Positions 1 to 8,759 are shown, counted from the first letter of the stretch. The stretch: 64,000 nt of DNA from UBA2185 sp964564625 (GCA_964564625.1 CAZMBE010000001.1:1-64000); one strand, 5' to 3'. Program-made: numbers and translations. Notes: generated by a model from the letters alone, not told the origin.

Positions 1-23
1 ATATCTGAAAATATGTTCGCCAT
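1..23 (-). CDS. 5' end of an unidentified gene, cut by the window edge
   Basis: An ATG on the minus strand (bases 23-21) opens a frame MANIFSD that runs off the left edge. A strong Shine-Dalgarno AGGAGGGT lies at 27-34, four bases upstream. The gene follows mnmA (stop at 69) in the same direction after a 45-base gap, so it is probably its operon partner. Only seven codons are visible, so the product cannot be named. Confidence 0.5.
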
Positions 24-68
24 AATACCCTCCTTCATTTCAGGACTTCATCAGGTCCATTTATATTT

Positions 69-1133
69 TCAGCAAGTTCCATGTAAAATCTCTTCGATGA
101 CTCCTCCTCCCAGAACACGGTCATTCGCATAAAAAACCACAGACTGCCCTGGGGTGATCGCTTCCTGTTCCTCGATAAATAATACTCTGAGCCTGTCGTT
201 TTCGGTCGTCACCTCGCAGGGCGCCTCTTTTTTCCGGTATCTGATCTTTGCATTCACATGCCGGGGCCAGGATTCAGCAAGCATATTCACATCACCCGCG
301 AAAAGTCCCTTTGCCTTTAAGTCCTTCTTTTCACCGACGACAATACGGTTTGTTTCGGGATCAATGGAAACGACATACAATGGTGTTGTATGGCTGATAC
401 CCAGACCCCCCCGCTGACCGATAGTATGAAATATAATTCCCCGATGGGTGCCAAGAATGTTCCCCTCCATATCCACAATGGGACCCGGATGTAATTCTCC
501 TGCCCTCTTTGAGAGAAACTCCTGAGCGTTTTTCTGTGTCACAAAACAGATATCCTGGCTCTCCTGCTTTTCCGCAACGGGCAAGGAGGCTTTTTTCGCT
601 ATTTCCCGTACTTGCTCCTTGGTCAGTGAGGAGAGGGGGAACAGTATTTTTCCCAGACCCTCGTAGGGAATGGCATAGAGAAAATATGTCTGATCTTTCT
701 TTTTGTCCTTCGGCCTTCTCAGGCAGTAACCCTCTTCATTTCGTCCGATTGCGGCATAATGTCCTGTTGCCAGGAAATCAAAACCGAGCACCTTCGCCTT
801 GTCCAGAAGACTCCCGAATTTCAAATAGCGGTTGCAATCCACACAGGGATTCGGCGTTCTTCCTTTTTTATATACACTGACGAACTTGGCAATAACCCTC
901 TCTTCCAGTTCACCCGCATAATCAAAAGCATAGTGAGGTATTTTCAGCCGGTTACAGACCCTTTTCGCATCATCGACCGCAGTAGAACCTAAGCATCGTA
1001 CACGCTCATCTTCTCCCGCAATGCCGAAGCACATGGTCACACCCGAAACATCATACCCTTCATTTTTGAGCAGCATGGCCGCGACGGACGAATCGACACC
1101 GCCGCTCATGGCTACCAGAACTTTTTTACCCAC
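69..1133 (-). CDS. mnmA: tRNA-specific 2-thiouridylase MnmA
   Basis: Cytoplasmic enzyme that thiolates U34 of tRNA-Lys, -Glu and -Gln using persulfide sulfur and ATP. The 354 residues match the usual family length. Visible are the PP-loop SGGVDSS at residues 10-16, the nucleophile Cys97 in NPCVDCN, and the second catalytic Cys196 in SQDICFV. The start codon is GTG (1133-1131) with AAAGGAAG just upstream. It lies downstream of an Rrf2-family regulator, a neighbourhood often linked to sulfur or Fe-S metabolism, but no cysteine desulfurase gene is present here. Identification is secure from motifs and full-length similarity. Confidence 0.96.
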   Translation of the reverse strand: MGKKVLVAMSGGVDSSVAAMLLKNEGYDVSGVTMCFGIAGEDERVRCLGSTAVDDAKRVCNRLKIPHYAFDYAGELEERVIAKFVSVYKKGRTPNPCVDCNRYLKFGSLLDKAKVLGFDFLATGHYAAIGRNEEGYCLRRPKDKKKDQTYFLYAIPYEGLGKILFPLSSLTKEQVREIAKKASLPVAEKQESQDICFVTQKNAQEFLSKRAGELHPGPIVDMEGNILGTHRGIIFHTIGQRGGLGISHTTPLYVVSIDPETNRIVVGEKKDLKAKGLFAGDVNMLAESWPRHVNAKIRYRKKEAPCEVTTENDRLRVLFIEEQEAITPGQSVVFYANDRVLGGGVIEEILHGTC

Positions 1134-1166
1134 TTGCTTCCTTTACTATACAAAAAGTTTTTACCA

Positions 1167-1280
1167 TTATTCTCCCGGAATCATGACGCTGCCCCTGCGA
1201 ATGCGGCGGTCCATGACAGACCAGGTATTCCCCGTATAATGGACGAAGAATGTGTTCACTACAGGATTTAACATTTCCAT
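1167..1280 (-). CDS. small ORF (37 aa), unknown function
   Basis: An uninterrupted frame starts at ATG 1280 (MEMLNPVVNTFF...) and stops at TAA 1167. An unusually good ribosome-binding site, GGAGAAGGAGGGAG, sits roughly 10-20 bases upstream. It lies between the rrf2 gene and mnmA, same strand, in what would otherwise be a 210-base gap. The C-terminal half is basic (DRRIRRG). No family is recognised. The strong Shine-Dalgarno and the position in the operon argue for translation. It could instead be a leader peptide for mnmA. Confidence 0.45.
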   Translation of the reverse strand: MEMLNPVVNTFFVHYTGNTWSVMDRRIRRGSVMIPGE

Positions 1281-1343
1281 TGGGTTTTTTCTCCCTCCTT
1301 CTCCTGTATAAAAGGATTGAAAGAGAAAGTCTCTTGCCCCCAT

Positions 1344-1784
1344 TTATACAGTATGCATCATCGCCTTTCCCGTTTTTTCCTGATTCATTTTGACCAAAAT
1401 ATCCAGGGTGATAGAACTTAAGGTCTCAGAAATTTTCCCGCCGATAATCGCCCAGATGTCATGGCTCGCGCAGATGGGAACCCTTGGACACGTGGAAGGA
1501 TCCTTGACACAGTCTACAAGGGAGCAATCCCCTTCTAAAACATCAACAATCTCTTTCATGGTGATTTGTGACGGATCTCTTGCAAGACTGTATCCTCCAT
1601 AGGCGCCCCGGCTCGAATTCAAAAGACCGATCCCTCTAAGAGGTATGATGATCAAACTCAAGTACTTCTCGGAAATGTTCTCACCTTTGGCAATATCTTT
1701 TAAGAATACAGGGCCTTTGCCATAACTTAGGGCCAGAGCAACCATCAACCTGACTCCATATCGGGCTCTCGTGGAAAGTTTCAT
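1344..1784 (-). CDS. Rrf2-family (IscR-like) transcriptional regulator
   Basis: Winged-helix DNA-binding regulator of the Rrf2/IscR family, 146 residues from ATG 1784. That start has AGGGG close upstream; the frame can extend to a TTG at 1796, which has no advantage. The N-terminus KLSTRARYGVRLM is the family signature. A Cys-rich segment (DCSLVDC, then TCP and ICA) at about residues 87-110 resembles the cluster-binding region of IscR, so an Fe-S ligand is likely. A consensus promoter and a near-perfect inverted repeat lie directly upstream, which suggests autoregulation. The downstream small ORF and mnmA may be co-transcribed. Confidence 0.88.
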   Translation of the reverse strand: MKLSTRARYGVRLMVALALSYGKGPVFLKDIAKGENISEKYLSLIIIPLRGIGLLNSSRGAYGGYSLARDPSQITMKEIVDVLEGDCSLVDCVKDPSTCPRVPICASHDIWAIIGGKISETLSSITLDILVKMNQEKTGKAMMHTV

Positions 1785-1810
1785 AGCACCCCTCAAGTAT
1801 AATTACTATC

Positions 1811-1833
1811 ATTACTATCGTTTCGGTAGTAAT
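1811..1833. promoter_or_regulatory. candidate Rrf2 operator (inverted repeat)
   Basis: ATTACTATCG (1811-1820), a three-base spacer, then CGGTAGTAAT (1824-1833): an inverted repeat with one mismatch in ten. A further direct copy of ATTACTATC lies at 1802-1810, giving a third half-site. The palindrome overlaps the -10 box of the rrf2 promoter, the usual place for a repressor. Binding by the neighbouring Rrf2 protein is inferred. Confidence 0.65.
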
Positions 1834-1858
1834 TAACGTATCCGATTTATGTTGTCAA
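1830..1858 (-). promoter_or_regulatory. sigma-70-type promoter of the rrf2 gene
   Basis: On the minus strand TTGACA (1858-1853), a 17-base spacer and TAATTA (1835-1830) give a near-consensus promoter about 45 bases before the rrf2 ATG. The -10 box overlaps the inverted repeat at 1811-1833, so transcription would be blocked when the repeat is bound. Confidence 0.6.
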
Positions 1859-2111
1859 GAAAAAATTAAGACATTTAAAGGCGGGAACAGGAAGCATAAT
1901 CATTCTCATGCATTTTCCGCATGCTGTTAATCTCCGAAGAAAGATTTTCAACAAGCTAAAGTGTCAAGAAAAAGTATATTTTATCGGGATAGAGATAGAG
2001 GAACCACATGTACTGGCATCAATGGAAAAACAGAGAAAATTTTTTGGCAACTTGCGACATCATCACAGGGTCTTTTTATGATGGACAAATATTCTCATAA
2101 CACCTTAAAAT
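1859..2111. other. intergenic stretch, nothing recognised
   Basis: Between the rrf2 promoter and the hup terminator. It is AT-rich, with stop codons in all frames. No coding signal, repeat or structured RNA was recognised. Confidence 0.5.
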
Positions 2112-2144
2112 GAGAGAAGGTGGGAACTTCTCCCACCCTCTCTC
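2112..2144 (-). terminator. Rho-independent terminator of the HU gene
   Basis: Arms GAGAGAAGGTGGGA (2112-2125) and TCCCACCCTCTCTC (2131-2144) form a stem of about 13 pairs with a five-base loop. On the minus strand it is followed by ATTTTAAG. It lies 54 bases after the HU stop codon at 2198. Confidence 0.78.
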
Positions 2145-2197
2145 GCCTAATCTATTATGACTCACTACCTATACATCCTTGGTTTCATTGCCGCGGA

Positions 2198-2467
2198 TTA
2201 TTTCACTGCATCCTTCAATGCCTTGCCGGCAGTAAACTTGGGAACTTTCTTGGCCGCAATCTTGATCGGGGCACCTGTTTGGGGATTCCTCCCCTTTCTG
2301 GCAGATCTTTTCGTGACAGAAAATGTCCCGAAGCCGACGAGAGTCACACTTTCTCCCTTCTTCAGCGACTTCTTAATAGCCGCAAGGACTGCATCCAGGG
2401 CGTTCCCCGCCTCTGCCTTCGTGCAGGTAAATTTTGCAACTTCAGCAACCAGATCTTGTTTGTTCAT
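2198..2467 (-). CDS. hup: HU/IHF-family nucleoid DNA-binding protein
   Basis: Small histone-like protein (89 aa) that bends and wraps DNA as a dimer. The start is ATG 2467 with GGAGG eight bases upstream; the frame extends further upstream without family similarity. The sequence has the HU pattern: MNKQDLVAEVA helix, GESVTLVGFGTFSV saddle, then KRSARKGRNPQTG, the DNA-intercalating arm with the Arg-Asn-Pro tip, and KVPKFTAGKALKDAVK at the end. It stands alone as a single-gene unit with its own terminator (2112-2144) and likely promoter (2585-2613). Whether it is HU-alpha, HU-beta or an IHF subunit cannot be told from sequence alone. Confidence 0.93.
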   Translation of the reverse strand: MNKQDLVAEVAKFTCTKAEAGNALDAVLAAIKKSLKKGESVTLVGFGTFSVTKRSARKGRNPQTGAPIKIAAKKVPKFTAGKALKDAVK

Positions 2468-2584
2468 TCCTTCATCCTCCCTTTTTTTAAGTATTAGTTT
2501 TCTCCGCAAAAGGCGGTAATAATGCTTTCTTTGGTTACAGCAACTAATAGCATGGAATACTCTAACCGCTTTACTGTTTGCGGG

Positions 2585-2613
2585 ATTATTAAAAAGAGTA
2601 ACAGAAATTGCAA
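2585..2613 (-). promoter_or_regulatory. candidate promoter of the HU gene
   Basis: On the minus strand TTGCAA (2613-2608), 17 bases, AATAAT (2590-2585), leaving a leader of roughly 110 bases before the HU start. The match to the consensus is moderate. Confidence 0.35.
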
Positions 2614-2905
2614 GCAAAAACTTACATCAGAATCAATTATTTTTTACTCCCACCCCGCAACATCTTAAAAAAACTCTCCCCGTATAGTGCGGGAAGCAGC
2701 CAATTTCCGAATTTCAGGATCACATGGTTATATTACTCCGCAAAACTTGGAGTGGGACCTTTCATCTTATAAAGCGCGGGGATCCACCAAAATCATGCAT
2801 CGTGCTTAGATTTGCCAATGCAGTAACCAATGTACTTGCCGTTTCCGACTATATTGATTCTGCGATCTCTGCATGGAGCACCAAGAATTTTTTTTAGCTG
2901 ATTCT
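2614..2905. other. intergenic region between divergent hup and thrC
   Basis: No open frame with a ribosome-binding site, no repeat and no known RNA was recognised. The segment separates the minus-strand hup promoter from the plus-strand thrC promoter. Confidence 0.5.
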
Positions 2906-2934
2906 TTGAATTGATAGGCTAAATTGAATATGAT
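2906..2934 (+). promoter_or_regulatory. candidate thrC promoter with leader hairpin
   Basis: TTGAAT (2906-2911), 17 bases, TATGAT (2929-2934) matches a sigma-70 promoter and implies a leader of about 55 bases. Inside the leader a small hairpin TCGCC/GGCGA (2953-2957 with 2964-2968) precedes the start codon. No leader peptide rich in Thr or Ile codons was seen, so classical attenuation is not supported. Confidence 0.48.
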
Positions 2935-2996
2935 AGTTATGATACGTACATATCGCCGACTATGGCGAGAAAAATTTAAAGGACAGTATTCTGATC

Positions 2997-4388
2997 ATGT
3001 CACAAAAAATACTCTATTACAGCACCAACAGGAATCTTAAGGACGTCAAGGGTATTATCCCGTTCAAGGAACATGTTTCCTTTAAAGTGGCTCTCCTGCA
3101 AGGCCAGGCGCCTGACGAAGGACTTTTCATGCCGGACCCTATCCCAAAACTTTCTCTCCAGAGTATCGTGGAGTTGCGAGGAAAGCCTTATACCGCAGCG
3201 GCGATGATCGTGACAAAAGCATTCTTAGGAGACGAAATATCCACGGAGATCCTCGAGAAAATTATTTATGACTCTTACAACTATCCGGTCCCGCTGGAAA
3301 AAGTGGCAGGCCGCAAATACATCATGAGACTTGATCAGGGGCCGACCGCCTCTTTCAAGGATTTTGCCGCACGGATGATGGCTCGCCTGATGAGCCACTT
3401 CCGTGACCCGGGGAAAAGGCTGAATGTTCTGGTTGCCACCTCGGGCGATACAGGCAGCGCCGTAGGGGATGCCTTCAAGGGTGTCGAGGGAATCGATGTC
3501 TATATCCTCTATCCAGCCGGAGAAGTCAGCGGCAGACAAAAAAAGCAGCTGGATACCATCGGTCAAAATGTACAGGCCATTTCAGTGGTCGGGAAATTTG
3601 ATGATTGCCAAAATCTGGTAAAGCAGGCGTTTTCCGATCCGTCTCTCACTCGCTTTAATTTAACGTCAGCGAATTCCATTAATTTCGGCAGGATTCTTCC
3701 TCAGATCGTGTACTACGTGTATGCTTACTCACAACTCGCGGAAGAAGGTGAAGAAATTATGTTTTCTGTTCCTTCCGGGAACTTCGGCGATGCCCTCGGC
3801 TGTGAATACGCAAGAAGAATGGGGCTCCCTGTAAAGATGCTCATCATGCCCACCAATGAAAATGACGAATTCCCCCGGTTTCTTACTGCAGGAATCTATG
3901 AGAAGATATCCCCTTCTAAAGCATGCCTTTCCAATGCAATGAACGTGGGCCACCCCAGCAACCTTGCCCGGTTCTTTGATTTATACTCCGGAACGGTAGA
4001 TCGCAGCGGCACTGTTCACAAATACCCCGATAGAGAAGAAATGCGGCGATTCATATTCTCCGTGAGCATTTCTGATGAGGAGACAAAGAAAACAATCAAG
4101 AGGGTTTATGATACGTATCAAGTCATCCTGGAACCACACGGGGCCGTGGGCTGGAGGGGGCTCGAACTCTATCTCGAACAGTTCGGTGATTTCCCATTAT
4201 GTGTATCCCTTGAGACGGCTCACCCCGCCAAATTTCCTGATGAAATTAAAGAGCTCCTTAACATCACCCCCGACCTTCCGCAAAGCATGAAGGACATTGA
4301 TCAGAGGAGTGGAGAGCCCTTTGAGATTTCCGGAAGCTACAAAGAGTTTAGCGCATATTTACACACCAACCTCAAGGTGAGGTCATAA
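2997..4388 (+). CDS. thrC: threonine synthase
   Basis: PLP enzyme of the last step of threonine biosynthesis, converting O-phosphohomoserine to threonine. It has 463 residues, the length of the E. coli/yeast-type (class II) enzymes. Lys121 in GPTASFKDF is the predicted Schiff-base lysine, and ATSGDTGSA at about 148-155 is the phosphate/cofactor loop. SANSINFGRILPQ and the PSGNFGDALGC motif are also typical. The usual FHGPT sequence before the lysine reads DQGPT here, a modest variation. The gene stands alone, without hom or thrB nearby, behind a candidate promoter at 2906-2934. Confidence 0.95.
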   Translation: MSQKILYYSTNRNLKDVKGIIPFKEHVSFKVALLQGQAPDEGLFMPDPIPKLSLQSIVELRGKPYTAAAMIVTKAFLGDEISTEILEKIIYDSYNYPVPLEKVAGRKYIMRLDQGPTASFKDFAARMMARLMSHFRDPGKRLNVLVATSGDTGSAVGDAFKGVEGIDVYILYPAGEVSGRQKKQLDTIGQNVQAISVVGKFDDCQNLVKQAFSDPSLTRFNLTSANSINFGRILPQIVYYVYAYSQLAEEGEEIMFSVPSGNFGDALGCEYARRMGLPVKMLIMPTNENDEFPRFLTAGIYEKISPSKACLSNAMNVGHPSNLARFFDLYSGTVDRSGTVHKYPDREEMRRFIFSVSISDEETKKTIKRVYDTYQVILEPHGAVGWRGLELYLEQFGDFPLCVSLETAHPAKFPDEIKELLNITPDLPQSMKDIDQRSGEPFEISGSYKEFSAYLHTNLKVRS

Positions 4389-4442
4389 CAAGGATATTTG
4401 TCTCAATCAGCGTTGCCTCGTGTATCATTTTGTAAATTCTGT

Positions 4443-4517
4443 GTCATATCGACCGAAGGGAGATATCTTTCAGCATCACATATCAATGAAGATTTTTCAC
4501 TGCGTTCGAAATGATAC
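4443..4517. repeat. diverged palindromic repeat (GTCATTTCGA family)
   Basis: The left arm GTCATATCGACCGAAGGGAG continues to 4469. The right arm AAGATTTTTCACTGCGTTCG starts at 4489 and runs to 4517. They are imperfect inverted repeats. The sequence looks like a decayed copy of a widespread bacterial interspersed palindrome (GTCATTTCGA...TCGAAATGAC). It lies between the convergent thrC and pseudopilin genes and could fold as a bidirectional terminator-like hairpin. Confidence 0.5.
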
Positions 4518-4610
4518 TACATAAGTAAATTTATGAACCAGTTTGCTTGGCCGCACCCTCTCTTCTGCGTGCCTTTCGTCCTCGTCGAGGCTGTAAGCTA
4601 ATTCCCCGGC

Positions 4611-5060
4611 TTATTGAATATCGAATGCGACATGCGTCCTTCCCGTTATATTGACTTTTATGGTCGCCTCAGATTGCCTGCTGTTCTTCAGTTTAATATT
4701 CCCGGGTGCTGTAGTGCCTCGCGTATAAAAATTAATGGTATGCCCTTTACCAAAACTGGCGTTCACCACCTCAATATCCGGTCCGAATTCTGATAGATGT
4801 TTGGTGACAGCGGCAGGCGTGCCAGGTTGGATGGTATAGCTTCCATTCGCGACATCAAAAGCAATTTGATATTTTGTATTCTCTGAAATCGCTTTTCCCT
4901 TGCATAGAAAGAAATCAGAAGCAATAGCCCTTGCCGCAGATTTGAGATTTCTGTTCAATGTGAACGCATATAAATTTAATCCCGCAATGGCACTTATGAT
5001 TGCCACAAGGGCAATAGCGATGACCAGTTCAACAAGTGTAAATCCTTTTTTCAATTTCAT
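4611..5060 (-). CDS. GspH/FimT-type pseudopilin
   Basis: Minor (pseudo)pilin of a type II secretion or type IV pilus system, 149 aa. The N-terminus MKLKKG^FTLVELVIAIALV is a class III prepilin signal: cleavage after Gly6 by PilD, Phe at +1 and Glu5 in the mature protein, followed by the hydrophobic assembly helix to about residue 30. The remaining ~110 residues resemble the beta-rich GspH/FimT C-terminal domain (GRTHVAFDI near the end). No other pilus or secretion genes are adjacent, so it is an orphan minor pilin here. Exact system unknown. Confidence 0.85.
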   Translation of the reverse strand: MKLKKGFTLVELVIAIALVAIISAIAGLNLYAFTLNRNLKSAARAIASDFFLCKGKAISENTKYQIAFDVANGSYTIQPGTPAAVTKHLSEFGPDIEVVNASFGKGHTINFYTRGTTAPGNIKLKNSRQSEATIKVNITGRTHVAFDIQ

Positions 5061-5321
5061 TATAGCCTCCCATCAGTGTAATGTAATATGTCATTCGCGA
5101 TGCGGTGAGCACCAACGGAAAGACCGTATTTGTTGCATTGATTGGCCTATTCGATTTTCAAGAAATTGATTGTATGCGTGGTCAAGTACAATTTATGATG
5201 TGCGGATTATATAAAATATGAATATGAAAAATGGCAATATGAAAAAACCATGAGGGAAATACTAGAAAATACTCGTAGAATACAATGAAAAAGCTACAAC
5301 ATCCGTAAGAGATTGTATAGC

Positions 5322-6962
5322 CTACCTCACCATAACCAGTTTCTGTTCCTCCTTGGGAACGTACCACTTGATAAAATTGTGTCCAATCCCGAGGGGCGCC
5401 GGTTCTACACCACGAAACCGTGCATGGATTATAGGCAAGGCATCGGGAACGTACAGAAACAGATAGGGTTGTTCTTCCGCTAATATCTCCTGGATCCTGT
5501 CGTAATATTTTTTTCTTTCCTTCTGGTTGAAGGTACTCCTCCCCCTCTCAATCAGCGTATCAACTTCTTCATTTTTATAGGATATGAAGTTTAGTTCCTG
5601 AGGTCCCATTTTGCTCGAATGCCATACGTCATAGATATCGGGATCAAGGGGTACGGTCCATCCAAGGATTGTTGCGTCAAAACGCCGTTTATTGATAAAG
5701 TCGTTCACAAACGCGGCCCATTCCAGAATTCTGATTTTTACCGTGATGCCTATCTCACCCAGGCGTCGCTGTATGATTTCAGCGCACTTTGCCCTGATCT
5801 CGTTTCCCTGGTTTGTGATAATCTCAAACACAAAGGGTTGACCGTCTTTGTCCAGTATACCGTCACCATCGTTATCTTTCCACCCCGCATCTGCCAGAAG
5901 CTCCCTCGCTTTATCGGGATCGTAAGGGTACGCCTTTACATGGGGGTTGTAGACCCAGGTGCCCGGTTTGAAAGGTCCCGTGGCTTCCTTGCCCAAGCCC
6001 AGCAAGACTCCCCGGATAATCTCATCCTTATTGATTCCGTACGCGATTGCCTGTCGAACTCTCTTATCAGCAAACAACGGATTTTTGAGATTGTACCCCA
6101 TATATGTATAGGAAAATGAAAGATACCGGTACTTGTTGAAGTTCTTTCGAAAGAGATTATTTTCTGTCTGTCTTGTGTATTGAAGTGGGGTCAGATTCTT
6201 ACGGTCAATGCCGTTAGCGCGCAATTCAAGAAACATCGTGGCATCGTCGGGAATGATGCGCATGATGTACCCATCAATATAGGGCCGGCTCTCAAAATAA
6301 TCCGGGTTGGAGATGAGTACGATCTTCTGCCCCGGCACCCACTCTTTGAATATATAAGGTCCCGTGCCGACGGGATGGCGCGCCAAAGGCGCCGTGGTGA
6401 TATCTTTCCCCTCCAGGAGATGCTTCGGCAGTACGGCGCTCCCCCAGCTCATGAGCGCAGGCGCGAAAGGCTTGTCATAGGTGACACGGAAGGTATAGTC
6501 ATCCAGAACTTCCGCTTTCTTCACTTTAAGAAAATCACCCGCGTAGGCAGTAGGTGTTTTGGGATCGATGGTGGCTCGATACGTAAACAGAATATCGTGG
6601 GCTGTAAAAGGATGGCCGTCATGCCATGTGACGCCTTTCCTGAGGTAGAAAGTAATCACCAGCCCGTCTCCGGAAATTTTCCACGATTCGGCCAGGTCTC
6701 CTACAATATTGATGTCTTTGTCATACTTGACGAGACCGTTGAACACCAGAGACGAAATGCCATGGGAGGTACTGTCGGAAGAGAGCAAAGGAATCAGATT
6801 GCTGGCGTCACCGATGGAGCCCTCAACAATAATGTCCCCGTAGGCAGGTCCGGAATCGGAGAGGTTTCTCACCGTACTCTCCTGTTTTTTTTCACTGCAC
6901 CCGGAAAGTGAAATAGCAACGGCGATGAACGTTACGAAAATGATAGAGGTAATTATTCTCAT
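5322..6962 (-). CDS. ABC transporter substrate-binding lipoprotein, family 5 (peptide/nickel type)
   Basis: Extracytoplasmic solute-binding protein of the DppA/OppA/NikA family (SBP_bac_5), 546 aa. It has a lipoprotein signal with lipobox LSGC (Cys22), followed by KKQEST. Family landmarks are visible: LAESWKISGDGL and YLRKGVTWHDGHPFTAHD near residues 90-125, VGTGPYIFKEW, and RQAIAYGINKDEI in the second lobe. No permease or ATPase genes adjoin it, so the transporter partners must be elsewhere, or the protein is an orphan receptor. The ligand (peptide, nickel or other) cannot be told from sequence. Confidence 0.92.
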   Translation of the reverse strand: MRIITSIIFVTFIAVAISLSGCSEKKQESTVRNLSDSGPAYGDIIVEGSIGDASNLIPLLSSDSTSHGISSLVFNGLVKYDKDINIVGDLAESWKISGDGLVITFYLRKGVTWHDGHPFTAHDILFTYRATIDPKTPTAYAGDFLKVKKAEVLDDYTFRVTYDKPFAPALMSWGSAVLPKHLLEGKDITTAPLARHPVGTGPYIFKEWVPGQKIVLISNPDYFESRPYIDGYIMRIIPDDATMFLELRANGIDRKNLTPLQYTRQTENNLFRKNFNKYRYLSFSYTYMGYNLKNPLFADKRVRQAIAYGINKDEIIRGVLLGLGKEATGPFKPGTWVYNPHVKAYPYDPDKARELLADAGWKDNDGDGILDKDGQPFVFEIITNQGNEIRAKCAEIIQRRLGEIGITVKIRILEWAAFVNDFINKRRFDATILGWTVPLDPDIYDVWHSSKMGPQELNFISYKNEEVDTLIERGRSTFNQKERKKYYDRIQEILAEEQPYLFLYVPDALPIIHARFRGVEPAPLGIGHNFIKWYVPKEEQKLVMVR

Positions 6963-7242
6963 GACAGGTTACTTACAGGATACACCATACCTTTTCAACG
7001 GAATTCTCACTTCGTTTGCTCTTGACTCACCCTGCCGATTTCCTACACTTTTAATCCGCCTTTTATTCACATCGTTTATCGCGAACCACAGCGGGAGTTA
7101 TTTACCATACAGAAGTCCTTGCAATCGAGTTATTGCCTTCCGGGCACTATGAAGCAAAAAGAACAGTGATTGCAATATTATACGGGAAATCCTCATGAAA
7201 ACCTTCTCTGACCTTTTCAGACATGCCCCGAAGAGGCAACTA

Positions 7243-8637
7243 TCAGAGTTTCTTTACCCGTAGCATATTAGTAGCACCGGCTTTAAGCAGCGGATGGCCG
7301 GCAACGATCACCACAAGCCCTCCCTGAGAGACCTCGCCCGCTTCCATCGCTGCCCCCTCAATCATGTCGTCCGTGCTCAGAGGTGCGTTTAACAGACGGG
7401 GGCGACAACCCCAGAAAAGGGCTAACCTCCGCACCGTCTTAATGTCAGCAGACAGGGCAATTATGGGGTGTTTAGGCCGGAAACGCGATATTCGCATCGC
7501 TGTCAATCCTGTTGTGGTATAGGTAACAATAGCCTGTGCGTCGAGATGATCCGCCAGGATGCAGGAGGCATTGGCAATAGATTCGGCAATGCCTTTTTGA
7601 GGAATCACATTCAGATATGCTTCATAAGAGAACCCTGCTTCCGCATTCATGGCCAGGCGGTGCATGATGCTTACAGCCTCTACAGGATACTCACCGGAAG
7701 CTGTCTCTTCAGAGAGCATCACCGCATCTGTACCATCCAGAACGGCATTCACTACATCAGCCGCTTCTGCACGGGTTGGTCGAGGCGAATTTACCATGGA
7801 ACGGAGCATCTGGGTCGCTGTGATCACCGGTTTGCCGGCTGCATTCGCCTTCTGGATGAGTCTTTTCTGGATAAGCGGTACCTCTTCCAACGGTATTTCC
7901 ACACCCAAATCCCCCCGTGCCACCATGATGCCATCTGAGATATCGACGATGGCTTCCAAATTCTCAAGCGCTTCATGCTTTTCTATCTTTGCAATTACAG
8001 GGGTATCCTTTCCTTGTTTCCGAATAATATCTTTGACCGCTCCAATATCGTTTGCTGTTTTTACAAATGACAACGCGACATAGTCAACATCATGCTGTAA
8101 GCCAAAGAGAAGATCCTTCCGGTCTTTCACCGTAAGGGAAGGAGCCTTAATCGTCCCTGTCGGCAGGTTAATCCCCTTGTGGGAAGTGAGTCTGCCCCCG
8201 GTAATGACCCGGCATGTAATTTCTGTGGCGCTTGTCTCCACTACTACCAGTTCCATTACGCCATCCGCAAGGAGAAGCCTGTCGTCCTTTCGGACATCCT
8301 TAGGAAGATCCGGGTAGGAGACAGAAACCATTTCCCTGCTGCCCCTAATATCACGGGCAGTAAGAATAAAGTCCTGCCCGGCTTCCAGTAGTACACCGGG
8401 GTCGGGAATAAAACCTACTCTTATCTTCGGCCCCGCGAGATCCTGCAGGATCGCTACGGGGGTGTTCAACTTTTCAGAGAGAGCCCGGATCATTGTTATC
8501 TTCTCCGCGTGATCCTTGTGTTCTCCATGGGAAAAATTCAACCGGGCCACGTTCATGCCGCTTTTTATCATCGCTTCGATGACCTCTTCCCTGGCGCTCG
8601 CGGGCCCTATGGTACATACTATTTTGGTTTTTCGCAT
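7243..8637 (-). CDS. pyk: pyruvate kinase
   Basis: Glycolytic enzyme converting phosphoenolpyruvate and ADP to pyruvate and ATP. Motifs visible: KTKIVCTIGPAS at the N-terminus, NFSHG, IAKIEKHEALENL containing the catalytic lysine, and MVARGDLGVEIP of the metal site; a C-terminal regulatory domain follows. The chosen start is ATG 8637 (464 aa), preceded by GTGAGGACG; an in-frame GTG at 8652 adds five residues and lacks a better ribosome-binding site. It is monocistronic and divergent from the AhbC-like gene. Confidence 0.95.
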   Translation of the reverse strand: MRKTKIVCTIGPASAREEVIEAMIKSGMNVARLNFSHGEHKDHAEKITMIRALSEKLNTPVAILQDLAGPKIRVGFIPDPGVLLEAGQDFILTARDIRGSREMVSVSYPDLPKDVRKDDRLLLADGVMELVVVETSATEITCRVITGGRLTSHKGINLPTGTIKAPSLTVKDRKDLLFGLQHDVDYVALSFVKTANDIGAVKDIIRKQGKDTPVIAKIEKHEALENLEAIVDISDGIMVARGDLGVEIPLEEVPLIQKRLIQKANAAGKPVITATQMLRSMVNSPRPTRAEAADVVNAVLDGTDAVMLSEETASGEYPVEAVSIMHRLAMNAEAGFSYEAYLNVIPQKGIAESIANASCILADHLDAQAIVTYTTTGLTAMRISRFRPKHPIIALSADIKTVRRLALFWGCRPRLLNAPLSTDDMIEGAAMEAGEVSQGGLVVIVAGHPLLKAGATNMLRVKKL

Positions 8638-8759
8638 AGTTTTCGTCCTCACACAAAGAACTTTCTCACGTTGAACGCGAATCTTATCACAGAGGCTATG
8701 CCAATAAAAGCGATTTACTAGTTATTATCATGAAACACACGGCACACGATAAAGACTTG

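Noticed and set aside
2198..2519. Plus-strand ORFs across the HU gene
   Set aside because: They are antisense shadows of the HU coding sequence.
7195..7242. Terminator after pyk (GCCTCTTCGGGGC)
   Set aside because: The stem is only about five pairs with a wobble and has no T-run.
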